DNA of 64,000 nucleotides from Platynereis dumerilii (GCA_026936325.1 JAPTHN010000011.1:25150501-25214500); one strand, 5' to 3'; counted from the stretch's first letter, positions 1 through 12,780 are shown. Made by a program: numbers and translations. The notes: generated by a model from the sequence alone, not told the origin.

Positions 1-480
1 TATTAGGAACTGAGATATGAGCACTTGAAAATTGAGTTTTTGGACGTCCGTAGCGCCGAGACCGTTTGTGCGAGGGATCCGTAACTTTGTGAAGTTAGTA
101 CACTAGGGTAGGTCTGTAAGTGTACCTACTTTCAGCTTTCTACGAGCATTCCTTCCCTGTTTTTCAAAAAAATTTCAGTCAATTTTCGGGATGTCCAATT
201 TTCAAAAAATCATATCTTGAAATGTGTTCATGAAATCTCCACGAGACGCCTTTCTGCACTGGAGACTTTGTCAAGGTATCTTACAAAAAATCAACAGGTC
301 TCAGTTATGCTTAGGTTGTGAGAAACCTGCGCCGGAAATTTGTTTTATATTTTCCTCATAACTCAGAAGTGTCATGAAATTTGATCATGAAATTTCGTTC
401 AAAGTAGCGCGCAACAGAGTTGCATATATCCCTTGACTTATGAAGCAATTTCTTAAATAGTTTTGAAGTAATCGCAGTTT
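1..480. other. Unannotated AT-rich stretch
   Basis: I see no open frame of useful length, no RNA gene and no clear inverted or tandem repeat here. It may be the edge of a dispersed repeat cut by the window start. Confidence 0.5.
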
Positions 481-488
481 TCCTGTGA

Positions 489-490
<2 letters not shown>

Positions 491-521
<31 letters not shown>
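491..521. repeat. (AAT)n microsatellite
   Basis: About ten consecutive AAT units sit immediately before the hairpin repeats. The short leucine/tyrosine-rich frames they create are artefacts. Confidence 0.9.
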
Positions 522-526
<5 letters not shown>

Positions 527-537
527 GGTAATCGAAG

Positions 538-722
538 AATATCAATATAATCCCCCGCCGCTGGGCGAGCGGGGGATCGAGCGGGGGATTATAATAATAG
601 TATAATAGTAAAACGAACAATATCAATATAATCCCCCGCAAGCGGCCGGGGATTATAATAATAATAGTAAAACGAAGAATATCAATATAATCCCCCGCCG
701 CTGCGCGAGCGGGGGATTATAA
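538..722. repeat. Tandem array of three GC-stem hairpins
   Basis: Three units each carry a self-complementary core of the form AATCCCCCGC...GCGGGGGATT (near 549-592, 630-655 and 689-720). Each is preceded by a similar A-rich leader, and spacing is about 81 then 60 bp. The stems are far more GC-rich than their surroundings. No protein or known RNA gene is recognised. Confidence 0.75.
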
Positions 723-823
723 TTATACATGGGTGATATTGCCTTCCTTACCCAGTTCTTCGTTTCACCCCAACAGTGGACGACACAACTTAACCTAGGG
801 CACAACTTACCCCGGTCTCCCCT
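720..823 (-). mobile_element. Partial copy of the 5272-6156 element (one end)
   Basis: Read on the minus strand this begins with GGGGAGACCGGGGTAAGTTG and continues with the same sequence as the left end of the element at 5272-6156, including the stretch resembling GTTGGGGTGAAATGAAGAAC. Only one terminus is present, so it is a truncated copy. Confidence 0.75.
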
Positions 824-1263
824 TATCAGCCTGCACTCAAAATCACAGTCAAACATCATTACGGAGCAAAAAAAGGTGTTCCCCTGCCTTTGTCAGATAT
901 TACTATCACGTTATTTGCCTTTTGAATCAGTCTTAATCTATGTATGTATTAGACATTTATTATATACTATGACAAAATTTTCTTAAACTATTGTTGTATC
1001 TATCTAATATCATATTTCAGACATAATATTTGATATTTAGCTTCCCGGATCGACTGACTCAACAGATTTTTTGCCTATGGAACAACTTGAGCTTTCCTAT
1101 AATTTTTATCAAATTGACATTATAAAAATTGAGATTACAGCTTATTCTTCCCTTTTTCATCCTAAGGAGAAAAAAATGCCTCGAGAAGATCCATGAAGCT
1201 AGAAATAAATTATGTCTGTCCTAATGTACCATCTGCAAGTACATTACACTGCATTGACAGTAC
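824..1263. other. Unannotated AT-rich stretch
   Basis: No gene or repeat structure recognised. The frame at 729-986 spans this region only because it reads through the truncated element. Confidence 0.4.
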
Positions 1264-1690
1264 TAAGGGACCCTTCAGAATTTATGACTGTTTAGGGAGT
1301 TTTCCTGGAACTTCCCGTCAAAAATTGATACCACCCTTAGGTTTCATGCGGATTTTTAGTACCCCACCCTTAGGTTTCATGCATAATTGCATATTTTTAG
1401 TATCCCCTGAACCCCCCTCGAAATACGAAACAATACACACGTATATTTACTGTTATACATGGTCATGCGTATAGATTCGCGCCATTTCGCGGACTCTTGC
1501 GCGTAAAAAGCTTGGATAAAGTGAGTGCATGCATGTTTTTTTACGCTTTTTCTTCGTTTAAATTTTCTTACCTCCTCTTGGAAGTGTTGTAAAAAATTAA
1601 TACACCCCCTTGAAACATGTGTGAAAAGTTAGTACCCCCTCAGGCAAAACTCCCACCCCCCCCCCAGTCATAAATTCTAAACGGTCCCTA
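1264..1690. mobile_element. Short inverted-repeat element (AGGGACC family)
   Basis: The ends AGGGACC...GAATTTATGACTG and AGTCATAAATTC...GGTCCC are inverted copies flanked by TA. Inside, a phrase resembling 'ACCCTTAGGTTTCATGC' occurs twice. Truncated relatives of the right end (AGTCATAAATTCTGAA type) appear near 8889-8915 and 39154-39181. No coding capacity is seen. Confidence 0.65.
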
Positions 1691-2385
1691 ATCTCTCTGA
1701 AAGGAATGTCCATAGTATCATATAATGTCAAACAGCCATTATGACAAAATATTATTGTTTTCATTTAAAGATGACAAATGTGAGTTTTCCACCCCCACTA
1801 TCATTCCAGATATCCTTTGACATTTCTGAATTAAATTCTGAATAATAGATGATTTATTCTATATTTGCTTGGTTCAATTCTAGGACGCACAACAGGTATT
1901 TTGAACTATTTGTCCTCAAGTACATGCTTCTGTATTTTTAATTTGTCTGAATAATCTGTATTTTCGCTTTAACACAGCCAGACGGTCACAGAAAAAGCTA
2001 ACTTCATTGAACACAAACAGTTATGATGATAAACTATACTCTGCTGTTTGATTTTTGTGTCCGAGAGCAGGGCCTCGGGCCCTTTGTCGTCATCAATGGG
2101 ATTGTCATATCAAAGTTGGTGTGGATCGAAAAGCATTTCACAGATGCAAGAACAACCCAAAGTTATGATGCCATTATGATGCCCAGTGTTTACACTGTTG
2201 CACTAGATGCCCTGGCTTTAATCTTATGTCTCACTGCTCTAAATAGTTAACTTTAATCCCCCAAATTCCTCCTTTCCCAGCAGACGATTTCTGAGAAGCA
2301 TCTTCTTCTTCTTCCCTTTGGCCCTTCCGCCCTGAGACAAAGTGGGGTGCACCACAACCTGAGATTTATGCTTCAGCCAATTACT
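1691..2385. other. Unannotated stretch with an unrecognised 75-codon frame
   Basis: An open frame at 2023-2250 on the plus strand has no recognisable domain, and nothing around it suggests a gene. I see no repeat structure. Confidence 0.35.
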
Positions 2386-2450
2386 AAAGATAGACAGATA
2401 GACACATAGATAGACAGATAGACAGATAAATTGATAGGTAGATTGATAGA
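2386..2450. repeat. (GATA/GACA)n microsatellite
   Basis: Imperfect tetranucleotide repeats of ATAGACAG/ATAGATAG type. Confidence 0.85.
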
Positions 2451-3799
2451 TCTATAGAGAGAATGCAACTTTTAACAATTTATAGAGATGTGTTAATGTA
2501 ATGATCATATCCCATTGAGTTATAAGGGTTATTAAATTGCTCGAGGACACAGTGCATGCATTGCATGCTATTTTTGGTATTGGCAGGAAGACAGAGGTTC
2601 TGCAAGAAATGGCAGGCATTGGGGGTGGTGGGGGAAGTCGGACAAAAGGGAAAATATATTAACTCAACAAAATTTGATGTTTGGGGTGTCGATCGCTCAA
2701 AATGAAGAATTGCTGTCGCCATTTTTATACCGTGAAATAAATAATATCACATTTTAAAAGGAAAACTCAAAGGCCCCCTCCCCTTTAAAATCTAATGATC
2801 GCCCTGTTATCACTTTTTATTAATGCGTGAAATTTCTGCATTTCATAAAATGATATGAGGCGAGGCTAATCATTGCTGATTAAAATGTATTTTGAATATC
2901 AATTTACAGAAACAGCTGATCCAGTGACGACCTTTTGTTTGATAGTCTCAGTGATAAAAGTATCAAATTTCCATTGACTATATTTGTTCTACTTCTCAAG
3001 GTCCCTGTACTGGCCCAGACATTCTTTAGCACTTATGTAACGATGTGCTTTGTGACTGTCTGTGCTATTTTATGTGTCAGTCTGTTGGCGACCACAAAAA
3101 ACTCACGCCAGAGTTCAAAAGACTGTTCCCTAGACTTTCAGTGAGTGTCAAAATGATAAAAAGAGTTAATTTGAATCATGACAAACAGTGTGGGAATAAA
3201 ACACCTTTGATCGGTTGTTCAGCAGTCCAATGTCCACACTGTAAACCCTGCTGCGTTATTTTAATGGTAGCTACCGTATAATGAATACAGAAAAGTGCCA
3301 TATATGAGAGTAAAATTACCATACATCATGTATGTGGTTTAGAAGGATGGTCTTCAGTTAAAATGCAGGAAAATATTATACCTTAAAAAAGAAAGAAGAA
3401 GAAGAAACATGGAAAAATGTGAATCGGATATTTTGCTTTCCGTCGACATATCTAAAAGATATCAATTACTAAGGGAATTGTAGAAACCACTGTCAAATTT
3501 ATATGGGAAGTAATTCTACACAGCCTAATGTCAAACGATATATGGAAAATTTGTTTTGCTTGTTAATGTAACATGATAAGATCAAAAACCAAGACCACAT
3601 TTATCAAATTCATCCTAGTCATAGAAAAGGTAATACCATCCAGGTCTATATCCATATCATAATATACAATATGTACAGGAGATAAGAATGGAGTTAGTTA
3701 TGCACACATATTTTCAAAATATTTAAAAGCTGATTGCTGACGATTTTCAACATTATTTCTGAATTATGTCCCTATCAGAAAGTTTATTTTATTGCCATC
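2451..3799. other. Unannotated AT-rich stretch
   Basis: No gene recognised. A phrase around 2541-2575 (TGCATGCATTGCATGCTA) recurs inverted near 7998-8020 in a slightly longer shared block, so part of this is probably an old dispersed repeat. Confidence 0.35.
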
Positions 3800-4840
3800 C
3801 AGTGTTGGAGTCGAGGCCAGGACATCCGAGACCGAGACCGAGGCATGAGCATCCGAGACCAAGACCGAGACCGAGGCATTGAGCCTCTGAGACCGAGAAC
3901 GAGACCAAGGCATGGGCATCCGAGGCCGAGACCGAGGCCGGCTGAACAAAAATGATGGTTCACTGCCAAACTATTTTAGCTTGGTATATTATCGGCATTT
4001 AGCCATTGCTTACGATAAGGCTATAACAGTGCAATTAAAGGTTTACTCAATGACTCAAGTGAAACAGGGCATGGAACTCATATCAATGGGAATTCCTTTT
4101 TTTAATGGAAACAGCGACAGATTAGATTTGTTTTGAGTGTCTGACAACCTCAATTATATTTAATTATTTACTTCTAAATCAAACATTGTGACTGAGACAG
4201 CCCATCAACCAGAAATTTATTTCAAGACTGCTGGGAAAGAATCACTTAATCATTCCATATTGTTGAGTTGTGTTTTTAAGTCAGACACCCTGGTGAGTGA
4301 AGTTAATGATCAGGTACTAACGCATCTTGCATGACATGTAAACAAAACACTTTAAAACCTCAAATCGTTTTGGTAAAAATTTACATGAAATAATGTTCAA
4401 CTCAATTAGTGAAGGAAAATAAAAATTCAAAAATATTCAAATACTGTTGGTCGATTTATAATTTCATATCTGTCACAAAAAATGGCACCGCTTATAACTT
4501 GGTACGCGGCCTAAAATAGGCCTAGATATAGATTGTCTTAAAAGACAAGCAGAAAATGATTCTATCAAATTCTAATAATATATATAGGATAATAGGTTCC
4601 ATATATTAGATAAACTGACAGATAATTATACTTAACTGACTGGAAAATTTTGTTTGACTGTTCCAGCAAAACTGTAGGCTACTTTGATAATTTCGCTGGC
4701 CTCGGACGTGCCTCAGACAAATATCCGAGGCCAGAGGGTCCGAGGCCGAGTCCGAGGCCAAGGATTTGTCCTCCGAGACTGAGACCGAGGCCGAGGCCAT
4801 AAAAAGTGGCTCCGAGGCCGGCCTCAAGGACTCAACACTG
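3800..4840. mobile_element. Complete-ended non-autonomous hAT element with 8-bp target duplication
   Basis: The termini are CAGTGTTGGAGTC and, inverted, GACTCAACACTG. The flanks are identical 8-mers, TTGCCATC at 3792-3799 and 4841-4848, the hallmark of hAT insertion. Both subterminal regions (about 3811-3945 and 4697-4830) are arrays of a short motif of CCGAGACC/CCGAGGCC type, resembling the subterminal transposase-binding arrays known in hAT elements. The AT-rich interior has no transposase-like frame, so it must be mobilised in trans. Confidence 0.9.
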
Positions 4841-5271
4841 TTGCCATCTTAAATGCAGTAATCATAACAAACTTTCAGGGAGATTTAATAAGAACTTGTT
4901 CTATATAACAATTATAGTTGGCTGTAAAATTATTCAATCAACTTGATGCCTTCCCCTAGATTCTTCATTGAAAAGTTCCTGCAAACATGAGTGTGGTCAA
5001 AAATAAGAGAATGCATCAGGCCATAACCTTTAACAAATATGATGTCATCCAACAATATACAACATTGATAAGTCTTCTGAAATTGAAATTGAAATCTGGT
5101 GTGCAGGCTTTCTTTGACCCTGTCGAAAAATAATTCAAGCCCCATGCGCTCAGGCTATTAATATTCCTATGTAAGCAATTTAATGTTTAAAAGTTTAGAC
5201 ACCAATGTTATATCCAGCCTGCCTCACAGATTTAGGTTTCCTTCACAGCAGACTTACAATATGTTGTCCAT
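4841..5271. other. Unannotated AT-rich stretch
   Basis: No gene, RNA or repeat structure that I can support. Confidence 0.4.
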
Positions 5272-6156
5272 TAGGGGAGACCGGGATAAGTTGTGCTGCG
5301 GGGTAAGTTGTGCCGCCCACTGTTGGGGTGAAATGAAGAACTGGGTAAAGAAGGCAATACCACTCATGTATACGCACTTGGTCAACATCATTATGCAACA
5401 AGAACAAAACTGCCAAATATAATGCTATGAAAAGCTACACTCATAAATTTGATTTTGTTGTTGAAAACTTGAAATGACGAGGACTGACATTCTTGTTTCT
5501 GGGTCATTTGGTATTTGTAATACGATGATGTCGTTCTGGTAGGATGTAGTTATGAGGTATATCAAGATATTTGTGTTGTTAGATAGAATCTTGCATTGTT
5601 GGTATATATTTGACAACCAGTTTTCTCCAGAAAATCAATTTGGGGTAAGTTGTGCCATTTTCATTGGGGCGAGTTGTGCCTATGGTATAATATAGGATTA
5701 CATTTTTATTCATCGATTTTGGTCTGAATTGTACGCAAAGCCTAAACATGGTGTGAAAAAACTTATACTGAGAAGAACATGTGTTACAAGTGCAATACCA
5801 CCCTCAAAACAATGAATATTTTTAGTTTTTGCAGCATTTTGAATTTTCTCGTGAAAAGGCTGATAAAAGTTTGATAAGTTTCATGTAAGATATCAGCTAT
5901 ACGCTAAACCCATTACAAATAGATAAACTAAGCGGAACAACTTGCCCCATCATGCGACAAGTTGTGCCACTTTTACCTACTTTTTTCAAATGCCTACCAT
6001 GCTCGTCCCAATGGTTCGATTGCCCTGAAACTTGGCTCGATTCTGGCCAAAGTATAATATTTTGATATCTGATTTTCAGATTACATGATTAAGCTTTGGT
6101 TTCTTGGTAAATCACCCTGAAGCAAAAAATGGCACAACTTTCCCCGGTCTCCCCTA
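5272..6156. mobile_element. TA-flanked inverted-repeat element, word AAGTTGTGCC
   Basis: The left end TAGGGGAGACCGGG is mirrored by CCCCGGTCTCCCCTA at the right. The outer TA on both sides fits a TA target duplication. The word AAGTTGTGC(C) follows the left tip and recurs near 5307, 5647, 5668 and 5959; inverted forms lie near 5937 and at the right tip (GGCACAACTT). No transposase-like frame is present. A truncated relative lies at 720-823. Confidence 0.85.
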
Positions 6157-6329
6157 TCATTGTGGCCAATTTGGGGGATGGCATCATATTTTGCAGTGAT
6201 CTGTAAAATTTGAATTTTGAGGCATGTGAATAAGTACAGTAAGATGTATTCAGGATAATCATGGTCAATTAAAGGATCATTTCACCTTTTTTTTCAGTTG
6301 GCCTACATGCAGAAAATAAAGACTAGCTT

Positions 6330-6839
6330 AGGGGGTGACCATATAATAATGAGGCTCTAGATGTGGTTTTGTGTCCCCCTGTCCCTGGGTCATTTTACTT
6401 TTGAATTCCCCGTCCCTTTGCAATTTTACTAATGGTACTTTTGAATTCCCTGTCCCTCGGCGCTGAATGGAGTTTTATGTCCCCCTGTCCCTTTGTCATT
6501 TTACTTTGAATTTCCTGTCCCTTGATCATTTTACTTTTGAGTTCCCTGTCCCCAATATTCCAGAGCCTCAATAATGGGGGGGGGGGGGCTTGGAGTTTTC
6601 CTCGTCTGCTAATTATTTATTTCACGGTGACAGTACAGTAATTATTTATTTCGAGCGCGACGTCCCAAAATATTCCTTTCGAATCAAGCAACATGCACCT
6701 TGTTAAGAAATACCCCCACCAGAAATTATTTATTTCAAGACTACCCAAAACGAATTTATTTATTCTCACCAAAACTGAGCAAGAAATTATCTATTTCAGA
6801 AAAACTTCAACCCCCTTGATATTAAATAGTCTCCCCCTA
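6330..6839. mobile_element. Inverted-repeat element, word AATTATTTATTTC, with nested MITE
   Basis: The ends TAGGGGG...CCCCCTA are flanked on both sides by AGCT (6326-6329 and 6840-6843), a possible 4-bp duplication. The word AATTATTTATTTC and close variants occur about five times between 6610 and 6800. Diverged partial copies lie at 40525-40760 (same orientation) and 52883-53095 (opposite). The short frames are TE-derived artefacts. Confidence 0.75.
6352..6569. mobile_element. Nested 218-bp MITE (GAGGCTCT ends)
   Basis: The ends GAGGCTCTAGA and, inverted, CCAGAGCCTC are bordered on both sides by AATAAT (6346-6351 and 6570-6575). The uninterrupted relative at 40525 lacks this segment, which confirms insertion. 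Inside, a phrase of the type CATTTTACTTTTGAATTCCC followed by TGTCCC is repeated about four times. A second copy lies inverted at 42785-43010. Confidence 0.8.
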
Positions 6840-9304
6840 AGCTCAGCTTTTCTTGCAACTGTTACCAGTACAGAAGTCTTCACCACCAGGTGGCTAAAAG
6901 TGACTAATATTTTACTTTTCTCCTCCTGGTGAGAAAACAGCCAGATTGTTGATCACATCCATCACCACATTTATCACTACAGTTGTCTGCTGTTCAATGG
7001 CAGGCCAATACATACACATGAAAACGGAATAAGGGGGCTGTAGGCCTATGTGGGTAAAACTGATTATAGTCACGATTGACCAAGTAACACATCACTTCTT
7101 CCGTCACTTGGGTTCTTAATTCTTATAAATCTAGTGAGGAACACTAATTGGATTTAATCATAAAAAGTGACACAAATATGATATTTGAAGTATTTCTTTC
7201 AGAATCTTGTTTATACAACAAGTGATAAAGCGATATATGATGCCGTAAATTCAATGAAACACCTGTTTTTAGCGACCCTTGTACATCAGACTCATCACTC
7301 ATAAACAAAATACTACCTTCTACATTTAGTCATTTGAAATCCAATTATTATCCCAAGTGGTATGTGTTTAAAATGCGAAGAAATGGGAGAAGAACGAGAG
7401 TTTGACAGATGTATCTTGAATTTTTTTTAACTGAAATGAAATCACTGAAAATGATCTTTATTTTTTTAAACTTAAAGTGCATGAAAAAAAAATTAAAAAA
7501 TGATTACAATTAATAACTTTTAAAGGCCCTCTTTTTAAAATGTCATATTGTGATATGCAACAATATGCCCTAAGTACTCATGTTTTGGAGAAATTACTTC
7601 ATAATGATATATAATGCATACTATGGCATTATGAATTCAAGACAGATTATACCATAGATATATGCAATGTAATAATGAAATAATGAAATAATGATTCATA
7701 GAAATTTACTACAAATGTCAAAAGAAAGTAGAGGTAATTGCTGACGATGAATTACCATTATAATAGAAACATGACATATTATAACGTCGATCGAAGTCTG
7801 TGGGTATATCATGTAACGAGAGATTTGGACATTATTATTGATTGCGGAATAAAGAAGTACTTCACCGAGTCACTTTTTGCAACAGCCATACGACCTGCAA
7901 AAGTCACTCTGGAAAAGAATAAGCAATTTAGAACACGGTCGATGAAAATCAATCGAGAAAATACTCCGAGAAAATCAGGAAACATTGAGTACTGTAAAAA
8001 AAATAGCATGCAATGCATGCACCGGGTCCTTGGTCCTGCAATCCATACCTCATCAATCTTCTGTCAATAATGTAATATAATAATAGTCTGTCAATAATAT
8101 ATAGCTATACATTAAAATTTGAAGTCTTGTTTATTGAAGTACACCAATTTACATGTACATCAATAGTATCAAAGTATAATCAAACTGATCAAAACATGGG
8201 TCCTTGTAGGCCTAAGTTAATGCTTTGAATGCTTCATTCTGACATCGAATTTCCCTCTGATGTTATTTATCAAACTTGAATAAGACATGTCTGATAGTAA
8301 TAGAAAGTAAAGTTGTAATTTTAGCTTTGCAATGAGCTCCTCCTGTCAACTGCTGTAAGGTGCACTGACAATACACCAGGAGGCAGCACAGTGTTTGTTT
8401 ACCAAAAATGCAAGACCAGTTTTTGATGAAGTGGAGCCAGCAATCCTGAAGAAACATGTTGAATAAAGGTCAAGTTTAGCACTCAGAGACACAATATTGT
8501 AGGTAGGGATGCATAAGTGCCATATTAACCACAAGGGCACATCATTTGGGATTGTCATTTTGTCTTTGAAATGTTTTTGTGAATACAACAACTTTAGCTT
8601 TGGACAGGAAGTGAAGGTGACAACAATGGCCATTGGTAAAAATAACAAAGACCCAAAAACTACTGTATATCTATATGAACATAAGACAATCACAAAAGTC
8701 AGCAAATTTTTTGTGCAAAATTGTCCAAGGTGTGCATAGTTTAACAATATTTATGTCTGGCGGAAGGGGAGGTGGGTACTAAAAATCTGTATTGATCCTA
8801 AGGGCTACAAAAAATTTTCATGAAACCTAATAAAATGAAGGCATCAAATTTTCATGCAACTTCAAAGAAAACTCCCACCCTTGCTATATAGTCATAAATT
8901 CTGAATCGTCCATATAAGCTCCATTCCTACTCGTTGCTGTTATTGTCAACAGTTTATCTTATTTTTGCAACGCTGTTATCTTTACTTCCCATTCCTATTG
9001 ACAGCATTTCCCGTACTACTAATTAAGAGGCCATTGACCCCACCATGCACACCTACAAAGCTATAGGCTATTGGATTGACCCTCATTTAGAATGTTCCTG
9101 TATGATCTCCGTCTGTAGTTAGCAAAAGAAGTCAATTTGATTCCTTTTTACTCTGCAGCTCGGACTAATGATCTCAAGCCGAAAGGTGAGCCGCTCTTGT
9201 TAACCTTATAATTGGCAGACATACATCACCTTGGCTCTGTCCAGGCTCCAACAAAGCTGAGCCAAGGCTGAAGACAGCTAGTATAAACATTTCTTTGCGA
9301 TAAG
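6840..9304. other. Unannotated stretch
   Basis: Unrecognised frames lie at 7738-8070 (+), 8509-8739 (+) and 8346-8747 (-, 133 codons). The last two overlap on opposite strands and none shows a domain. Part of 8768-8915 is a truncated relative of the 1264-1690 element (ACTCCCACCC...AGTCATAAATTCTGAA). No RNA gene is seen. Confidence 0.35.
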
Positions 9305-10207
9305 TAGGGTAAGGTGGGGTAATTCTGGCCCCGGGGCAAATCCGGCCCCTTGAGGATAAAATGTTTTCTCATGGCCCTAAATTAGATTGACAATGAATAT
9401 TTTCCTAACTTATCATTGCTACTCGGAGTTTAAAGAAAAACAGAGATCATGCTGCAAAATACTTTCATTTGGAATACAACTGGGAGAGAAGACATGCATC
9501 TCATGACTAAGCAACTCCAATGTGCAATTGAAACTTTAAAAATTGAGGCGTATCACAATTAAGTTTTATTGGAACACATTACTTAGTGTCATGAAAAGCA
9601 ACATTTAGTCAATATTTAGCTTAGCATGTGCAAGAGATTTCAGCTATTAATATGACACAAATTTACAAAATTACGTACTCATGTTTTGCTGATGGTCGAG
9701 GCTATTCCGGCCTTTGTTGATGGGGCAAATCCGGCCTCTCTGATTCTGATGTTAAAATCATGTGAATATAAAATATTCATTGTAGGGTGCTATTTTACAC
9801 CAGTGAAACTTCAGTTGATTGTGATTAGGATTCGAATCAGTTGAATTTGGAAATTTTGTCAGGTTTCATGGAATATTGCGCATGTCACAGATAAAATTTT
9901 CTTGTCTCTCAAATAAGGTGATCAAATCATTCTAGCAAAATGGTTCAATACATCCTTCAGAATCTGTGTTTGATTGACAAATAAAATATGCTTCTCACTT
10001 GTGGGGCAAATCCGGCCCCTGAGTTGGAAAATTTATTTTGTAATAATTGATTCAAAGGTGTCATATTAAAACATGTAAGTTTCCTGATATGTCTAGAAGC
10101 CTGTAATCCATCATCCCAATAATTAAAAAGTATGATTTTCACAAATATGAGAACTACAGAGATGGAAATATGTCAAAAGGGGGCCGAATTTCCCCCACCT
10201 TACCCTA
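9305..10207. mobile_element. TA-flanked inverted-repeat element, word AAATCCGGCC
   Basis: The ends TAGGGTAAGGTGGGG and CCCCCACCTTACCCTA are inverted copies with TA outermost. GGGGCAAATCCGGCC (variants GGGGTAATTCTGGCC and TATTCCGGCC) occurs next to the left tip and near 9345, 9709, 9724 and 10003. It is inverted at the right tip (GGGGCCGAATTTCCCCC). No transposase-like frame is seen. Confidence 0.85.
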
Positions 10208-10616
10208 TTATTCGCCACGGGAGAGGGAACATGTGATAAATTTATCACCTTAGGGCTTTAGCCCGAGGTGTGATAAACACATATTCCTGATTCATCCCAA
10301 GATGATTAACCATCTTATATAAATACCATAAGACAAAAATCAAACAGTCAAACACGAGACGATAAGTAGACCACAAAGGATATGAGATTTATTGCTGTGA
10401 AATACAGGCTTGTGATTGGCTGACAGAGGTGTCGAATGGTATAAACTGGAATATAAAGTATGTATGTAACATATTGCAGATGATACTTCCAAATAGATGA
10501 TGCATTTTTGCCCATGGCTTTACATCCTGTCTTGTATATTTATCACTTCAGCAAAGCCTTCAGTGATTCTCTGGGTGATATTTATCTGAATGAATTCCAC
10601 ATTTTGTGAGTTGTAA
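10208..10616. other. Unannotated stretch
   Basis: No gene recognised. It contains a local inverted phrase about TTTATCACCTTAGGGC / GCCCGAGGTGTGATAAA near 10240-10278, which could form a short hairpin. Confidence 0.4.
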
Positions 10617-12780
10617 ATGACAATGACAATGACAAAGGTTTATTTATTGTCGGATTTTTCAACAGAGAAACATTAGCTTAAAGCTATTGGCCGACAAGCC
10701 TTCAGACAACATATATAAAAGAAATAATTGTGATTAAAAATAGTAACACAAGATGGCAGGATAAAAAGATTAAAATTAAAGTAAAATATTATGGAACCAT
10801 AATCACAGTAAAATCATCATAATAATAAAATCTGTAATCAGGTTCGACATTGGGCACATTTACATGCCTGGCCTTTATAGTCTTTTAATCGTCCTTTGAG
10901 TTCATTTACCGACTTGCTGAGTTTTTTAGCTAGTTCCACGGCTTAGGGCCGTATGATGTTAGGCTGTGAGATCCATATGGCACAGTATGAGTCCTTTTCT
11001 CTTTAAATGTAGGCCCTCTTCTTGAGGGCGTAGAAATTATTTCAAAAATGTCTTTCATGTAGCTAGGGCCAATCCCTTGTAAGCATTTAAACATTTCACA
11101 TAGTATGGATTTTTCTCTCATTATTTCCAATGATTTCATTTTGGCTTTAAGTAATAAACCGTCATAGGTAGTAAAATAATCATTAAAAACAATCTTTAAG
11201 TCTCTATACAAATTTTTTTCCATTTTGTCAAGATAATATTTTCCATTAAAATGTAAAAGTACACAACTATACAGAAAATGACATACAATAAAACTTCTAA
11301 GAACAACAAGCCAGCATTCTTCTGTCAAAAATTTAGTTAATCTATGCAAGGCTTGGAGCTTAGCATTTGCTTTCGTACACACTGTCCTGATATGTTCGTT
11401 AAACTTAAGGTCTTTGTCAATACATACACATATACACCTAGGAGTTTTCCTCCATCCTGACTTTCTAACCTAACGTCATTCACCGTTACCATGTACTTGG
11501 TTTTGTTGTCCTTTGCATTTGGACAAAGCAGCATAAACTGGAATTTTTCCAGGTTAGCCTTCATGAGGTTATCTTTGAACCAAACAGTTAAAATTTGTAA
11601 ATCATAAAGTTGAACAAATATTAGTAATATTTATTCAACTTTATAGAGAACATTGTCTTTTGTATCTGCTATAACCGACAGACTGTTGTCGTCTGCATAA
11701 TTGCTAGGTAAAATTCCATTCTTCTCAAGTACAATCAAAAGATCATTGATGTAAACATTAAAGCATTGTGGTCCTACCACGCTAACTTGTGGGACACCCT
11801 TTGTAAGGGGGGCCCACGAACTAGTACAACCTGAAACCTTAACCCGTTGACTCCTCTCTGTAAGGTAACTATTCAACAAATTAATTGCTGCAGGGCCAAA
11901 TTTGTAATTTCTGAGTTTTTGTACAAGTAGGTTGTGCTGAAGGCAATCAAAAGCCTTGGAGAGATCAGACATAATAATGCCTACATATTTTTTTTCGGTC
12001 ATCCAAAGCAATCTTCCAGTTTTCTGTTGAGTGAATGAGGACTGAATGACACCCGTAATGAGCTCTATAGGCTGACAAGAATTTGGAATATACAGTCTCG
12101 AGATGTGGGGACATCTGTTTAACCATCATCTTTTCAAAAACTTTGGAAAGGCATGTTAAGATACTAACTGGTCAAAAGTTGGACCAGCACAGTCTAGATT
12201 TTGACTTATAGATTGGTAAAACTTCAGCCTTTTTGAAAATTTCTGGAAATTTGCTTTGGCGTATCATGTTATTAAAAGCATTGCACAAAACAGGAGCAAT
12301 TACATCATCACTAAGCCTCAGTAATTTGGGTGATATCCCATCTAAGCCAGTGGCTTAATGCGGATTTAAGCTTTTGATAATTTTTTGAACTGAAATTACA
12401 TTGGTTGATTGAAAATTAAAGTCAGTTGCATTTACAGATTCAACATGTTCACTAATAATATCAACACTAGGATGGTTTTCAATGTTCACATTATGAGGGG
12501 AGTCTTGTCCAATTTTATCAGCAATCGTTGTGAATTTGCGATTGAACAGTTCTGCAACTTCATTAGGATCATTAATGAATTTTTCGTCTTCTAGTAGTTT
12601 GAACGGTGCATTTTCTTTCGACTTGTTTCCCAGGTAGGGCGTGAAGGTTTTCCAAAAGTCCCTGGGATTCGATTTGGCATTAACACATTTCTCCTTCATG
12701 TAGTTTGCGATACTCATTCGTCGAAGTTTAACACAGAGATTTTTTTTTGCGTTTTGTATTAAATAAATATTCATTCACTC
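10617..12780 (-). mobile_element. 5'-truncated LINE (CR1/Jockey-like), minus strand
   Basis: On the minus strand this runs from a pre-reverse-transcriptase linker through the catalytic core to the C-terminal region. It then has a 3' UTR ending in a TTTATTTATTGTC-type phrase complement and a short tail of tandem hexamers (TGACAA/ATTGTC type, 10617-10640). Tandem-repeat tails and 5' truncation are typical of CR1-related LINEs. No endonuclease domain is present. The family name is an inference from motif style, not a database match. Confidence 0.85.
10930..12774 (-). pseudogene. Broken LINE reverse transcriptase ORF2
   Basis: The coding sequence lies in at least four frame segments. 12774-12355 holds the linker before the RT domain. 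12011-11631 holds motif A (SDLSKAFDCLQH), a GVPQ-S motif in which the usual GVPQGS reads GVPQVS, and the active-site motif YADD. 11564-11337 and 11382-10930 hold the thumb and C-terminal part. RT motifs 1-2 between 12012 and 12354 are out of frame. The element is inactive by frame breaks and by the altered GVPQGS glycine. Its product would have reverse-transcribed LINE RNA at the target site. Confidence 0.85.

Noticed and set aside
538-722. CRISPR-like array of spaced hairpins
   Set aside because: Only three units with irregular spacing in a eukaryotic context, no distinct spacers and no cas genes.
2541-8020. Inverted pair of TGCATGCATTGCATGC-containing blocks as ends of one large element
   Set aside because: Shared sequence is only about 30 bp, contains a self-palindrome, and no target duplication is visible; likely two fragments of a dispersed repeat.
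8346-8747. 133-codon minus-strand frame
   Set aside because: No recognisable domain, overlapped by an opposite-strand frame, no splice or promoter context.
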